Of a stretch of DNA of 31,633 bases, positions 20,753 to 31,356 are shown one piece after another; position 1 is the first letter of the stretch; each line of letters opens with the position of its first letter. The notes below the pieces were generated by a model. That model saw nothing but the letters and a program-made list of their open reading frames with translations. It made no database searches and had not been told where the DNA came from. This stretch comes from Plantago elongata (Eukaryota > Streptophyta > Magnoliopsida > Lamiales > Plantaginaceae). The stretch is taken from assembly GCA_036897095.1 (NCBI GenBank), contig JAYMSP010001483.1:1-31633 (forward strand), written 5' to 3'. The position numbers were made by a program, and so were the translations under genes.

Positions 20753-22727
20753 AAAAAGGTCCATTTAAGAGTATCTGAGATATCCAAGGCCAACAAATTG
20801 ATATTTTAGATGCTGAAGAATGGAGACTGTTTTGTGTCTTTATGTGAAACTAGTTAACAAATTGTTGAAATAGATCACAATTTCAAATGGGCCAATTTTT
20901 TAAAAATCACTTTTCTTTTTGCAATTTTCCATTATCATTTTGGAATTTAACTGTGTATAACTATGTATGTAAACCTAGTGCATGTTAGTTGGACCCACTT
21001 TTATAATCACAAATCTTAAGATAATCACAAGAGATTAACTCCCACATGCTTTGGTCAACAAGAAAGACCATCTTGTTGGTTCCCTTAATCCTTTTTTTCT
21101 TCTCAAAATCATCAAACGTTAATACTAGTTTATCTGAATTTGATATACACCTAAGTATTTTATTCACTCATCATTATGTTTGACTCAGGAGTTTGAGCCG
21201 AATTATGATAAACAATATATAGGAGTATTAATCATACAGATCACTTATCTTTCAAAAACAAAAATCATACAGATCACAATTAAAGAAATGAATAAAATGC
21301 AAAAGACAATTCATAACGTTTAATTAATTATCGAAAAGTTGTATTAGTGGATTTTCTCGATCATATATGCTGGTGAATTCTGGACTAAAACTTCAAAATC
21401 TTAACCATAGCTCAATGCTCACAATGTAAACATATTACTGTGTTTTTTTTTTTCCAAAGTCTTTTACATAATTTGGTGAAGTCCATTTTACTCAAAAGTA
21501 CCAAATTACAATATGGCCAATATAATACGAATAAATTCCTACCTAAACTGTTCAAATAGCTCGTTCGACACAAGCGTCATATTTAACGAAACTAACTCTT
21601 CGACTGGTCTGAATCATAGAAATTCACTTAAATTATTCAACCTCATACTATTATAAAGTCCAAGCTCATATAATAAATATGTAGGGCTTTGTATTACATC
21701 TTACGAGGTCTCATATTTACACCGAATCCAAAACCAACAACAATAGGGAGTTGAACCGAGTACAATACTCCAACCTCAGCTCATCCGTACGGACTCGTCC
21801 ACAAATTGACAAAATATGTTATATAAGTTTGTCGTTTGCCCACTAATCAACGTCTATTTATGTAAGTTTATTTTTAAAATACATGTCATTTATATATTTC
21901 AACAAGTTATGTAAGAGGTTAGAGCTGATATAGTGAATAAAATAACTATTAAATCTACACAAAGCAAATAAGCCCGTAAAAAGGATCTAATTCATTTTCC
22001 TTTCACAACACGTACGGACTAACTAAACCGGCCTAAAACAGGATTTAATCTTCACCCCTAACACTGAGAGATTAGAAATACATTGGATTCTCTATCGCTC
22101 ATAGGAAGAAGACGTATGCATCACCGTCACACTAGTGTCAATAAACATAGCTGATGGCTCAAATTAAGTAAGTAATTCATGTTTAGCAGGAACTCATGAT
22201 TTGTATAAATTGATTATAACATGATGGAGCATCTTTTAACTTGTCAATGATGGAGGTTTAATTTCATCTGGACAGATCTGTGTCTCCTGAAACCAAATTT
22301 ATAAGTGAAACTGTGCTTACGAAAGTCCAAATACACGGAAGACTTGTGTCTTAAAGAATTCAACCAACGTATAAATTAATTACACTACAATAACCGAATT
22401 ATTAGTTTAACCTATCCACCATTAAGCAAACAGAATAATACTGCCAATAACACTGTTATTTTTTAGCAAGCAAACAGTGTCCAAACTGACATATTCATGT
22501 TCATGCACACATATTATAATTCAAAGATACTCCTGCACCATGTAGTTTATCTTTAACTAATTATACACAACATTTCAATATAGTTCCACTCTCAAAATTT
22601 ATATTCTACCTACTAATTGTCTCTTTAACTCTTTTTAATTTTTACATTCTATAGTATAGTATATATTATAGGACTATTTATATAATTTATGATAATTTAG
22701 CTTAGCAACATTGGCATATTGGACTAG
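20753..22727. other. AT-rich intergenic stretch downstream of the dehydrogenase gene
   Basis: No gene, RNA gene or classifiable repeat seen. The last 100-200 bp before 22728 probably hold the 3' untranslated region of the minus-strand dehydrogenase gene. A frame at 20985-21167 is judged spurious. Confidence 0.5.
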
Positions 22728-25702
22728 CTAGTCCCCTGGACTGAATGGATCGAATGACATGGCCTTTGAATCTTCGGAGACCATAATTACAGAAGCAGAC
22801 CAGAGCCTTGCAGCTTCGGCTAAGCTGGAACCGAGCTTTGAAGGTGAAGCTTCGTTGCAATCAGAGAAGTATTTTCCGCTTATGTTGTCCAGATTTGGGT
22901 GCGTGGCTACATAACAAGTTGTAGCAGCTGCCTGCACAACATACAATAATCATTATTACTAGCTAGGCGTTTACGTACATAGTCAATATAATTTCACTTG
23001 TATATAAGTGGTGTACCTGGGGTATAGTCTTTAGTAGTTTGGATGCGAGGAAGAATACCAAATCTACAAACAAACAATTCCAAAAAAAATTACGAGCTGC
23101 ATTTGAAACGGTGTAAATTCAATAACACTGGCATTTTGATAAAATTACCGGTAAGGAGGCCTTCACGATCTCGAGTGAGTCGGGTTCTAACAATGCCAGG
23201 ATGAACACAATTCACTGTAACATTTGCCTCCATTTCCTGCCAAAGTATTTGGTGACACAAATTATTAATAATAACTTCACAATACAACAAAGATAATTGA
23301 ACAAAAGGAAAGTATTAGTATCACAATACAACAAAAATAACTTTTGAGTAATAATGTCTGATTTATGGATAGAGTATTTGTACTTGTTGACAAAGAAAGG
23401 AAATACTTGCCTTGAGTCTGTGAGCAAGTTCCTTGGTATGCAAAACGTTCGCCAGCTTCGAGAGAGCATATGCACGTGTCCCATCATATTGACTTCATAC
23501 AATCAAACAAAGACCAACACATTATTTTTTCTGATACACCTCCAGTAAAATCCAAGTCAAACTTCTTATTTTCACGATGGTAAATAAACAAAATAGTGAC
23601 AAGTGTGTCACTCAACGTTTCCAGGATGGAGCCAAGATTTCTAATAATATGGCCTGGGCGGGTCGAATTAAGACAATATAACACTTGATTTGATACCGGA
23701 TACATATGATTAAAACTTGATAAGGTAGTATAATGAAGTCGCAAGTTATTAAAGTATCTGTGGTCTAACACGGAAAAATTTAAATTATATACTCCAAAAC
23801 CATAGCTGATTTGTGCATACAAATTACTTTGTCAAGAAATATGGAGTACTACACATAGTTAGGGGTTACTCAGGAGTTTGAGTGGCGCAGCTACCCAGCC
23901 CCTCCTACTACCAATGACACCGCCCTTGATTGTTTGAGACTTTGTTCAAGTACATAAGTTGAAACAATCATAAAATGTTATTTTTCACATTACTTTTTAC
24001 TCTATAAATTCAAAACACTCATCAATTAACATGTATTTTAGCTATTATGAACTCCTTGACCTCATACTATTTCTAAGATTCCTTCAATGGGGTGGGGGGC
24101 TCCCATACAAACAGTTGAATATCAAATTGACTAGACGACTAATGGTTTTTTGGCAGTATGTATGCTAAGGGCGATTTAGCATTGGAGTTTAATGAATGGT
24201 GGATCAAGATAAGAATTAGTAAATGGGTATGCATGTTAAAATGAAAATGATGAGTTGGAAATTATCTTAACTGCAAGGATATACATAAAAAAAACAAGTT
24301 GATATGTGCCACATGAGTATATAGGAATATGTTGTTGCCAAACTAACTAAAATTTATGATCACCTGAACAAAAACAGTGCTACACCTGACCTAGCTATTC
24401 TGAAAATTGTTGTTTGTCTATCAATTATCAAGATGGGTGATTAAAAACAAACATCTCATGAATTTCTAACATAAAACACAATAGAGGAATGTAACATTAA
24501 AGAAAACAAAATAAAAACAAACCTCTTGTTCTTGGTTATCAAGGCAAGGTAACGGATCATATCACCGGAAAACCAGCCATGTATGCTCGATGATACATTC
24601 ACGATTCTTCCTTGGACTCCGGTTGCTTTCGCCGTGCATATCATTTTATCAAGCAATAGCTTCGTTAACAAAAAGTGACCTAATCATCAAATTCAACAAT
24701 AAAAAAGAACAGATTAAACATTTAACACATTTATCATTTCCCAACAAAACTAAACAAGACAATATGTTCACTAATCACTTATCACTATCACGTATCTATA
24801 GTTGATGATGGTGAGTGATGACCAGTTTTGGAGAAATATTTTGACATGTCAATTTTGCTCAATAAATAGCATTTAATCCTATATAAATGAACCTCGCGAG
24901 TCGGAATTCTCGTTAAAAGCTATCAATAAATGACATTTAAACGTCTTAAAATCGAAACCGGAAAAAAAAGGTCCCGTGGGTATCTATTATCTAGAGATAT
25001 CATATATCTTTCATTTTTTCTTCTTTTTCAGAATACAGATATCATTTATCAAAGAAATGTTTTATAAAATGCATTTTTATGTGTAAAAATCACGAGTTAA
25101 CAAAATTTACGGGTTTACATAGAGACCATGGTAAAGAAAGTCAGAATTTACCTAGGTAATTAGTAGCAAATGACATCTCAATCCCATCCTCAGAAACCCC
25201 ATGATCGTATGAAAATTTGCCAGCATTGTTTCTAATAAAAAAGGAAAAGACGTATAAAATCAGGAAAAGAATAGTTAATCATGATCATGCAGATTTAAGA
25301 AAATGCAAAATGGTACTAATAATTAATTAACGAAAGGTTAATTACGGTTACATACATGAGGAGATGAAGAGGCAAATGAAGAGACGTAAACTCGGCAACG
25401 AATCTCCTAACGGAAGAAAGCGAACTGAGATCAAGGCACATAACAATAATCTCCGACTCAGGAAACTCCGAAATAATCCGCGACTTGGTTTCCTCTGCCG
25501 CTTTCACGCTCCGTGCGGGTAAAACCAGCCTCGCCCCTTTCTTCGCCAGAACCCTAGCCGTCTCCGCCCCTATTCCCGACGTCGCACCGGTTATCACGGC
25601 GGTGATGCCGCGGAGATCACCGGTCACGTCCTCCGCCGTCGACTTTGAGCTGAACCCGCTCGGCCCGGCCGACCCGAGCAGGTACTTTACCGTCTCAAAC
25701 AT
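22728..25702 (-). CDS. Short-chain dehydrogenase/reductase, TIC32/FOREVER YOUNG-like, 7 exons, 334 aa
   Basis: Exons: 25356-25702, 25152-25231, 24523-24679, 23411-23492, 23149-23236, 23017-23063, 22728-22931. They total 1005 nt and are in frame at every junction. The start MFETVKYLLGSAGPSGF is the conserved N-terminus of this plant subfamily, and the first in-frame ATG fits it. The cofactor motif TGATSGIG is at residues 38-45, NNAG at 117-120, the catalytic Ser region NVSSS at 170-174, and Y203-A-L-S-K207 is the active-site YxxxK. The conserved NCVHPGIVRTRLTR follows. The length of 334 is normal for the family, and all catalytic residues are present. Such enzymes reduce or oxidise small substrates with NAD(P)H. 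TIC32 proper acts at the chloroplast inner envelope, but no role or substrate can be assigned here. Intron 4 is of GC-AG type; the others are GT-AG. There is no obvious transit peptide. Confidence 0.95.
23237..23410 (-). other. GC-AG intron in the dehydrogenase gene
   Basis: Exon 4 ends CTCAAG, followed by GCAAGT; the acceptor is GGCAG before GAAATGGAG. AG|GCAAGT is the strong consensus typical of GC-AG introns. The protein reads through as ...HRLK-EMEANV..., matching the family without gap. Confidence 0.85.
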
Positions 25703-26030
25703 CACTCGGATACAAGGTAACGGATTAACGATGCAATAAGTTTTTGAGTTTTTTTGGTTTGAATTTGGTGAGTGAGTGAGTGATGGGAAAGGAGAGCACA
25801 GGTGAATAAACAGAGTAGGAAAAGGATTGATGAATAAAGTGGGTAGATGTACAGTAGAGGACAATAGTAGAGTGGCTACTTAATGCTTTTTTCGTTTGCA
25901 GAGATTTGTTTCTGCAGAAAAGGGTAGAGTAGGCTAGCTAGGATAGGAAGAGGAGAGAAGAGGGGTGTACTGTTTGTTTTCTGGTTGAGGGTGGTGGAGA
26001 TGGGTACATTTACATACATACAGAGAGGAG

Positions 26031-26040
26031 GTTTTATAGT
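26031..26040 (-). promoter_or_regulatory. Putative TATA box of the dehydrogenase gene
   Basis: GTTTTATAGT reads ACTATAAAAC on the minus strand, about 330 bp upstream of the ATG. The predicted leader of about 300 nt is CT-rich and has no ATG before 25702 once transcription starts about 30 bp downstream of the box. Confidence 0.5.
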
Positions 26041-26730
26041 TATACGTTAATAATTCCGTCTCGAATTTAACTCCGTGTAAATTTAATACGTATACAAATT
26101 TTATTTTATAAATATTAATGAAATTTAGACTGAGGGTATAAAAAGATGAGATTATAAATAAAATTGTTGAATATATTACACTAAATAAAATTGAAGGAAA
26201 TATTATATTGTAGTAGTGGTGATATGGGTATGCAAATATTTAATGGTGGGGATTAGAGAGGGAATCATTAATCAATTACTGGTACTAATTAACTAAACAA
26301 GATAGATTGGAATAGAGGATTACATTTTTGTCATTCATTGTCTTGGGATTATGTTTTCTATTTCTTCTTCATTTGTCCCCTTTGCTCCTTTCCATCTCCT
26401 CATTTTTTTGGGATTGTAATTGCAATCTTCTTTATTATAGTAAATGCCTTTATTAATTAGTAGTATATTATATGATTTTTTGTTTAAGGGAATGAAGATT
26501 ATGTTACTTTGATGGTGGAAAGTAGGAAAGTGGTAGGTGGAAATGTGATATTTTGTGAATATATTGAATATCTTTAGCAAAAACTTATCTGTTTATCTCC
26601 AAAACTGGGTGACAAAATCCAGTGAATCAACCCCTAGCACTTGAAAACCTCAAAATCTTTGACTAATTAAACACTACAGTGTCGTGTTTGGGACTAGTTT
26701 AAACGGTGATTTTTTCTTCTTTCCTTTGCC
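26041..26730. other. AT-rich upstream region, nothing further recognised
   Basis: Promoter-distal DNA of the dehydrogenase gene. The minus-strand frame at 26335-26580 is AT-driven and shows no similarity. Confidence 0.45.
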
Positions 26731-26733
26731 TTA

Positions 26734-27293
26734 GAATATATGCATCCGTAACGGATATCTAACACGTCACTGACCATATGACGAGATACATGACGAGATT
26801 TTACTGTATGATAACGCGTCACAGAGCCGTCACTTCGACTTAACTTTTCTTATTTTATTTTATTTTTTTAAAATTATATTTATATATTATAAGAGTGTTT
26901 AGAAGTTGAAATCAATAAAATTGTATTTTTCTAACTCGTTTTAAAATTTTAAGTTTAATTAAGAGATAAAAATGAGTTCGAGATGTAATATTTCAAATAT
27001 ACTCGAGAGTGATCTTTATTTGTAGATCTCGAAGATACAAAATTGTTGGTGATTTTTATTTATTTTTTACATTTTTATTTTTCGAGTTATTCATATTTAG
27101 AATAGAACAAAATTAAAAAAAATTAAAATATAATATAAACACAAAGGTGTGACAAGCGGCTGCTGTCAACTTGTGTCCCCTATCACATAGTGACGGGGGA
27201 GTGTACTGACGTGCATGTGACGCGTCATATGGAGTTGCAATGTAGCTCGTCTGAGACGTCAAGAACATGCGACGAACTGTAATGCAACTCGTC
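26734..27293. mobile_element. Complete Harbinger (Tourist-type) MITE, 560 bp, TSD TTA
   Basis: TTA at 26731-26733 and TTA at 27294-27296 flank GAATATATGCATCCG at the left and the inverted GACGAGTTGCATTAC at the right. The inside repeats the leader block of elements A and B: TATAAGAGTGTTT, GAGAT, TTATTTGTAGATCTCGAA, TTGTTGGTGATTTTT. The middle left part (about 26860-26950) matches 31470-31600. No coding capacity; the minus-strand frame at 27113-27343 is spurious. Confidence 0.8.
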
Positions 27294-27296
27294 TTA

Positions 27297-28783
27297 ATAA
27301 ATCTTTTGGAATCATAATAGTCAAACGAGCTAGTCTTTCGCAACTAAGCGCGAAGTCAAACATGATGTTAATTGTCCTAAAAGTATCAGTTGGGTAATAT
27401 TATCTTTCATTGGAGGATGTTTTGAACGAGGGTTAAAAATTACCCGACTCTTTGGGATATAATTTAGATGGAGAAAATTTAAATATTTATGTATAATAAA
27501 TACAATTTGAATTGAGTTTTTTAAATTTAAATCGTAGCTTAAATAGTCACTGTAATTTGACAAATTTTGTTTTATGTGGAATAGTTATGCAAAATTGTGT
27601 GTGGAGGATTATTTTATAATTGATCAAAGGAAAGTGAATCCTTTAAGTATAAGGAATGGCCATTAGCTTATTAGAAATTAATTTAAAAGCTCGATTGTGG
27701 TGAAAGATTAGAGGGTGTTTGGAATGCAATTAACTTTATTTTATGAAAGAAAAATAATTTGAATAGGTTTTTCTAATTCAAATTGCATCATAAACACGTT
27801 AAATTTCACTAGTATACTAAAATGACAGTGGAATATTTTAAGTGAAAATCCTTAATTAATTTATTAAAAATTGTTTGTTCCCTCAATTGGTTGCCTCATT
27901 TGTATGAGAGTAAACCAAATTTCATGCAGCTTGCAATTTCATTCGGTTAGTAGGACAACAAAGCAATTCAGTTGGTAAGTTGTATCACCTATAATTATAG
28001 TTCGAAAAGTTCGAGTCACCGTTACCGTCTCAAATAAAATAAAAAATCAATTGGTCTATACCACGTCGTTCACTTTATACAGTTTATTCTTCGTATCATA
28101 AAAGATAATAATGTTCTATGTGTTCTTTCATGATTTATCATTGTTTTAGCTCTCTTCCTCATTTTTAACACTGTGCATAAGAATATGATCATATTCATAA
28201 AGAAATTGGAATTATACTAATTTTCGGTTAACTTTGTGAGTGTGAAGCTATTGCATTATATCTCGTTCACTTCCCTTTATGGGTGCAGTATATTTTTAAC
28301 ACATGAAGTAGTGGTTATAGGTTCCTAAATGAAGTGTAAATATAGACTTTGTTGGAAATGACATGGGTCGTCGGCGATTAATATAAAGTATACGATGTGA
28401 TTAATCACGACTAATATAGTGTAGGTAGTTTAATCCATCAATTGTTGTTGATTAATGATGAGCCAAGTCACATGAATCGAGGTGGAGCCAAATGTTTTTG
28501 GGAGTATAGTTGGACTAATTGATTTGATTATGTATTATGAACTGCGATTAAAAAATGTGAAGGATTTAAAAAATCAGGTTCGCACGTGAGGTTGGAGTTT
28601 ACGGTCAATCTCACGGCCTCGAATCTTTCATATAATTTCCTTCTTTCTTCATCGGGATGTTAAATCAAAGTATACCACTTGGTCAATCATTCCCCATTCT
28701 CACTTATGACTTGTTATGGGACTTATTATGAGTAGTGTATGTTCAATACTTTGTTCGCCACTCTCATTTGTCTATAAATTATA
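27297..28783. other. AT-rich intergenic stretch (contains the SINE-like head)
   Basis: Apart from the tRNA-like pol III motif at about 27971-28017, I see no gene or classifiable element. The minus-strand frame at 27330-27563 has no similarity. Confidence 0.45.
27960..28040 (+). mobile_element. Possible tRNA-derived SINE head (A and B boxes)
   Basis: GTTGGTAAGTTG (27971-27982) resembles an RNA polymerase III A box, and GTTCGAGTC (28009-28017) matches the B box consensus at normal spacing. A clover-leaf tRNA cannot be folded. Plant SINEs begin with such degenerate tRNA-like heads, but the body, tail and target duplications were not identified. Confidence 0.35.
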
Positions 28784-29005
28784 CTCCATCCGTTCCGTTA
28801 ATAAAAAATAATTTGAATTTACACACATTTCTAAACAAATATATAATATGTAGTTAAAAATAAATTTAAAATAAAAAAAGTACATGTGGTCCAATAATAT
28901 ATTATTAAAAATGAATTATATTGTGGAGTTATTTTGAAAAATTATTTCATTTTAATGGGAGCCCCAAAATTAAAGATTATTTCACTTTTAATGAAATGGA
29001 GGGAG
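28784..29005. mobile_element. Stowaway MITE (Tc1/mariner), 222 bp
   Basis: The left end CTCCATCCGTTCCGTTAATA and the right end ...TTAATGAAATGGAGGGAG are inverted. The element is flanked by TA on both sides (28782-28783, 29006-29007). CTCCNTCC ends and a TA target are diagnostic for plant Stowaway elements. Confidence 0.92.
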
Positions 29006-29007
29006 TA

Positions 29008-29355
29008 CAAAAATATAACGTCGCCAAATATTTTAAATGAATATTTTGTTAAGTGAAAGTGAAATCAATATTAAAACTATTTTAGTAGAAACGGAATTAA
29101 AATTATTGAATGTAATTTGGCTTAATTATTATTTATATTATAGAGTATCCATTCTGTAATGATTATTTTTTAGGATGTTATTTATAAGTACACATCGACC
29201 TTTGACTCTTCCTATAATTGAACACATGATCAGGTGGATGGCAACTATCCACCAAACCAACTCAGCCAGATCCAAGACATTACAACGCTAGGTATCCATA
29301 ATACTACCTAGTTATTTTGCATAATTTTAGGTGAACTTAAGCCCACCCCATAGTT
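29008..29355. other. Gap between the two Stowaway copies
   Basis: Nothing recognised. CTATCCACC and GGTGGATGG form a small hairpin near 29232-29256. Confidence 0.5.
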
Positions 29356-29550
29356 TATCCTGCCAGTGTATTAAAATGAAATAATTTTTTATTTATAAAA
29401 TAATTTTAACAATACAATTTATTTTTAATCATACATATTAAATTCACATGTACGTTTATATTTTAAACTTATTTTTAACTACATATTATATATTTTTTAA
29501 AAAAATATACAAAATCAAATTATTTCAATATTAACGGGATGCAGTAGGTA
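29356..29550. mobile_element. Diverged Stowaway MITE in inverted orientation
   Basis: The reverse complement of this segment aligns with 28784-29005: CCCGTTAATATTGAAATAATTTGA, ATATAATATGTAGTTAAAAATAA and GTACATGTG occur in the same order. The terminal CTCC is decayed. It is an older copy, opposite in orientation and about 350 bp from the better one. Confidence 0.75.
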
Positions 29551-29773
29551 TAATTTAGCAGACTCATTTATTGTAATTCCGCTATGAACTATCCACATAC
29601 AACTCATTAGTCATTACATTAGTTTTGACATCAAATCTACCTACTTAACATTCTTGATCTTTAATTTTAAAATCCGGCATAAGTAGGAATAATCCGTTAA
29701 TTTTCATTGATATACGTACAGTCTGAAGAAATATTTTCTATAATAAATATAGGTATATATAAAAAAATTAATG

Positions 29774-29885
29774 ACTCTATTTAAAAAAAAAAAAGGAATT
29801 CTAAATCAACTCTAACTAGTTGAAAATTATACTAATCTACTTCTAACTATTCTAGAATTATACTAAACATTAACATCTAATATTT
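29774..29885 (-). mobile_element. Copia LTR fragment (3' side)
   Basis: This segment is a direct repeat of 30284-30383: GGAATT, CAACTCTAACTAGT, ATTATACTAAT and ACTTCTAA in the same order. On the minus strand it lies immediately after the end of the RNase H remnant and its GCGGGG polypurine-like tract, exactly where a 3' LTR begins. The LTR probably extends below 29774, but its end was not fixed. Confidence 0.65.
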
Positions 29886-30240
29886 ACACATAACCTATCA
29901 CACCCCGCAGTCGAGAAGGGAGGCAGACGAACGCTGAGACTGGAGCGAAAATCTTGAAATAAAATTCGAGGCAGGTCTTTAGTGAAAAATATGCTATATG
30001 ATAACGTGAAGGAACATGGAGCACTCGAACATCACCCCGAGCAACATGTTCGCGTACAAAATGTATATATATCCATCTCGATATGCTTGGTACGTTGATG
30101 TTGAACCGGATTTCTCCAGAGGTAGATCGCACTCACATTATCACAACACACCAAAGTTGCCTTCGAGATAGGATAATGCTATTCCAACAATAAATTTCGT
30201 AACCAACGGGATTCGCCACTACATTCGCAACTCCAGTCTC

Positions 30241-30241
<1 letters not shown>
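29886..30241 (-). pseudogene. Ty1/copia polyprotein remnant, RNase H C-terminus
   Basis: On the minus strand, after frame changes, the order is a YRGVANVVA-like start, CCDNVSAIYL, NPVQHQRTKHIEMD, then FVREHVARGDVRVLHVPSR and a degenerate tail ending near DCGV. This is the C-terminal end of a copia RNase H domain. Frameshifts and stops run throughout, and integrase and reverse transcriptase are absent. Only the last 120 or so codons of the polyprotein remain between two LTR fragments. Confidence 0.88.

Positions 30242-30242
<1 letters not shown>

Positions 30243-30276
<34 letters not shown>
30243..30276. repeat. (GT)17 microsatellite
   Basis: A perfect GT run at the junction between the RNase H remnant and the 5'-side LTR fragment. 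Confidence 0.97.
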
Positions 30277-30278
<2 letters not shown>

Positions 30279-30283
30279 ACAAC

Positions 30284-30383
30284 TACTCTATTCTAAAGAG
30301 AATAGGAATTATAACTCAACTCTAACTAGTCTAAGATTATACTAATATACTTCTAATCTAGGATTATACTAAATATTAGTGCG
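30284..30383 (-). mobile_element. Copia LTR fragment (5' side)
   Basis: This is the second copy of the direct repeat at 29774-29885. In minus orientation it precedes the RNase H remnant, so the relic reads LTR part, GT microsatellite, RNase H end, LTR part. A large internal deletion is inferred. Confidence 0.65.
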
Positions 30384-30995
30384 AATTACATATGATACCC
30401 CTAACATTGAAGCCATTTAGAGTTTCAACCCTCAATCTCAAACAAATACATCCAAGCCCAAAATCTATTTTTCGAGTTGACCAACTTAAATTTAAATGAA
30501 AAAGAAAATGAATTGAACTCCATTGCAATTTAAAAAATATATTTTACTACACATTACACTCAAATATTTTATAAATTACAATATAGACCCAATAATTCTT
30601 CCAAAATTTTAAGAAAATAACAAAATGACCCCCACCATCTTAACAACTCTGATCGAAAGCTTCAACAGCTACGACGGAGCTAGTTTAACAACTCCAATCG
30701 GAGCTATTGCAAGCTCCGTCGGGGCTGTAACTACAACTTAGATGGTGGTTGGATGTGGTGCGGAAGAAGGTGGGAGAAAAGTGATTGAAATATTAATAAG
30801 TAAATTGTTTGGGCTAAATTTACTATAAGTAAAATAAATATAATTGTTGAATTATAAAGAAAATGATTAAAAAAGTTGACTTTTAGATTTGAAAGTAATT
30901 TTTAAATCTGTATAGGAATGAAGCTGTAATTGTTTAAATTTTAAGATGAATCTGATTCGGGAGTCAATTGCACCAGTACCATATATAATTTTTTC
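30384..30995. mobile_element. Possible MITE with AGCTCCG core
   Basis: AATTACATATGATACC (30384-30399) is partly inverted relative to AGTACCATATATAATT (30975-30990). Inside, 30650-30735 carries GACGGAGCT, AATCGGAGCTATTGCAAGCTCCG and a flanking stem CCACCATCTTAA / TTAGATGGTGG. No target duplication is clear, so the boundaries are tentative. Confidence 0.35.
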
Positions 30996-31356
30996 TAAAT
31001 ATTTAGTAATATTTTTGGGTACAACAATTGTTACTCCTAATAAATCATTTTTATACATAATTCACGTACTGATTGATGTATAGTGTGCAAAGAAACTTGT
31101 GCGTTTGTTAATGGAACTCTTTTTGAAAAGTCAGAGTTACAACTATGGTGATGATAATTTCAATTCTGTAGAAGAAACTTTTTGATAAACTTTTATTGTG
31201 GCCAGTATTAATTTGCAGAGCAGAGGAAAAGCACCAGTTCATTTTCAATCAGGGAGTGGAGTATTTCACAAAGTACAATATGACTTGCTGCCTTAAGTCA
31301 TCATTAAAGTAATCGCAACTTTTTGCTGAAGAATATTAAGGTTCCAACTTAGATGC
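30996..31356. other. Intergenic stretch, nothing recognised
   Basis: AT-rich, with no gene or classifiable repeat. The minus-strand frame at 30867-31058 overlaps the preceding repeat and is judged spurious. Confidence 0.45.

Noticed and set aside
23484-23822. Minus-strand frame of 112 codons within the dehydrogenase gene
   Set aside because: It lies in intron 3 and overlaps exon 4 in the wrong frame; no similarity.
25485-25739. Plus-strand frame of 84 codons
   Set aside because: It is antisense to exon 1 of the dehydrogenase gene, whose reading is supported by family motifs.
25703-25864. 54-codon N-terminal extension of the dehydrogenase
   Set aside because: The frame is open, but its first codon is TTG, not ATG. 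The conserved family N-terminus starts at 25702, so this is leader sequence.
27971-28017. A functional tRNA gene
   Set aside because: Pol III box motifs are present, but acceptor and anticodon stems cannot be formed; at most a SINE head.
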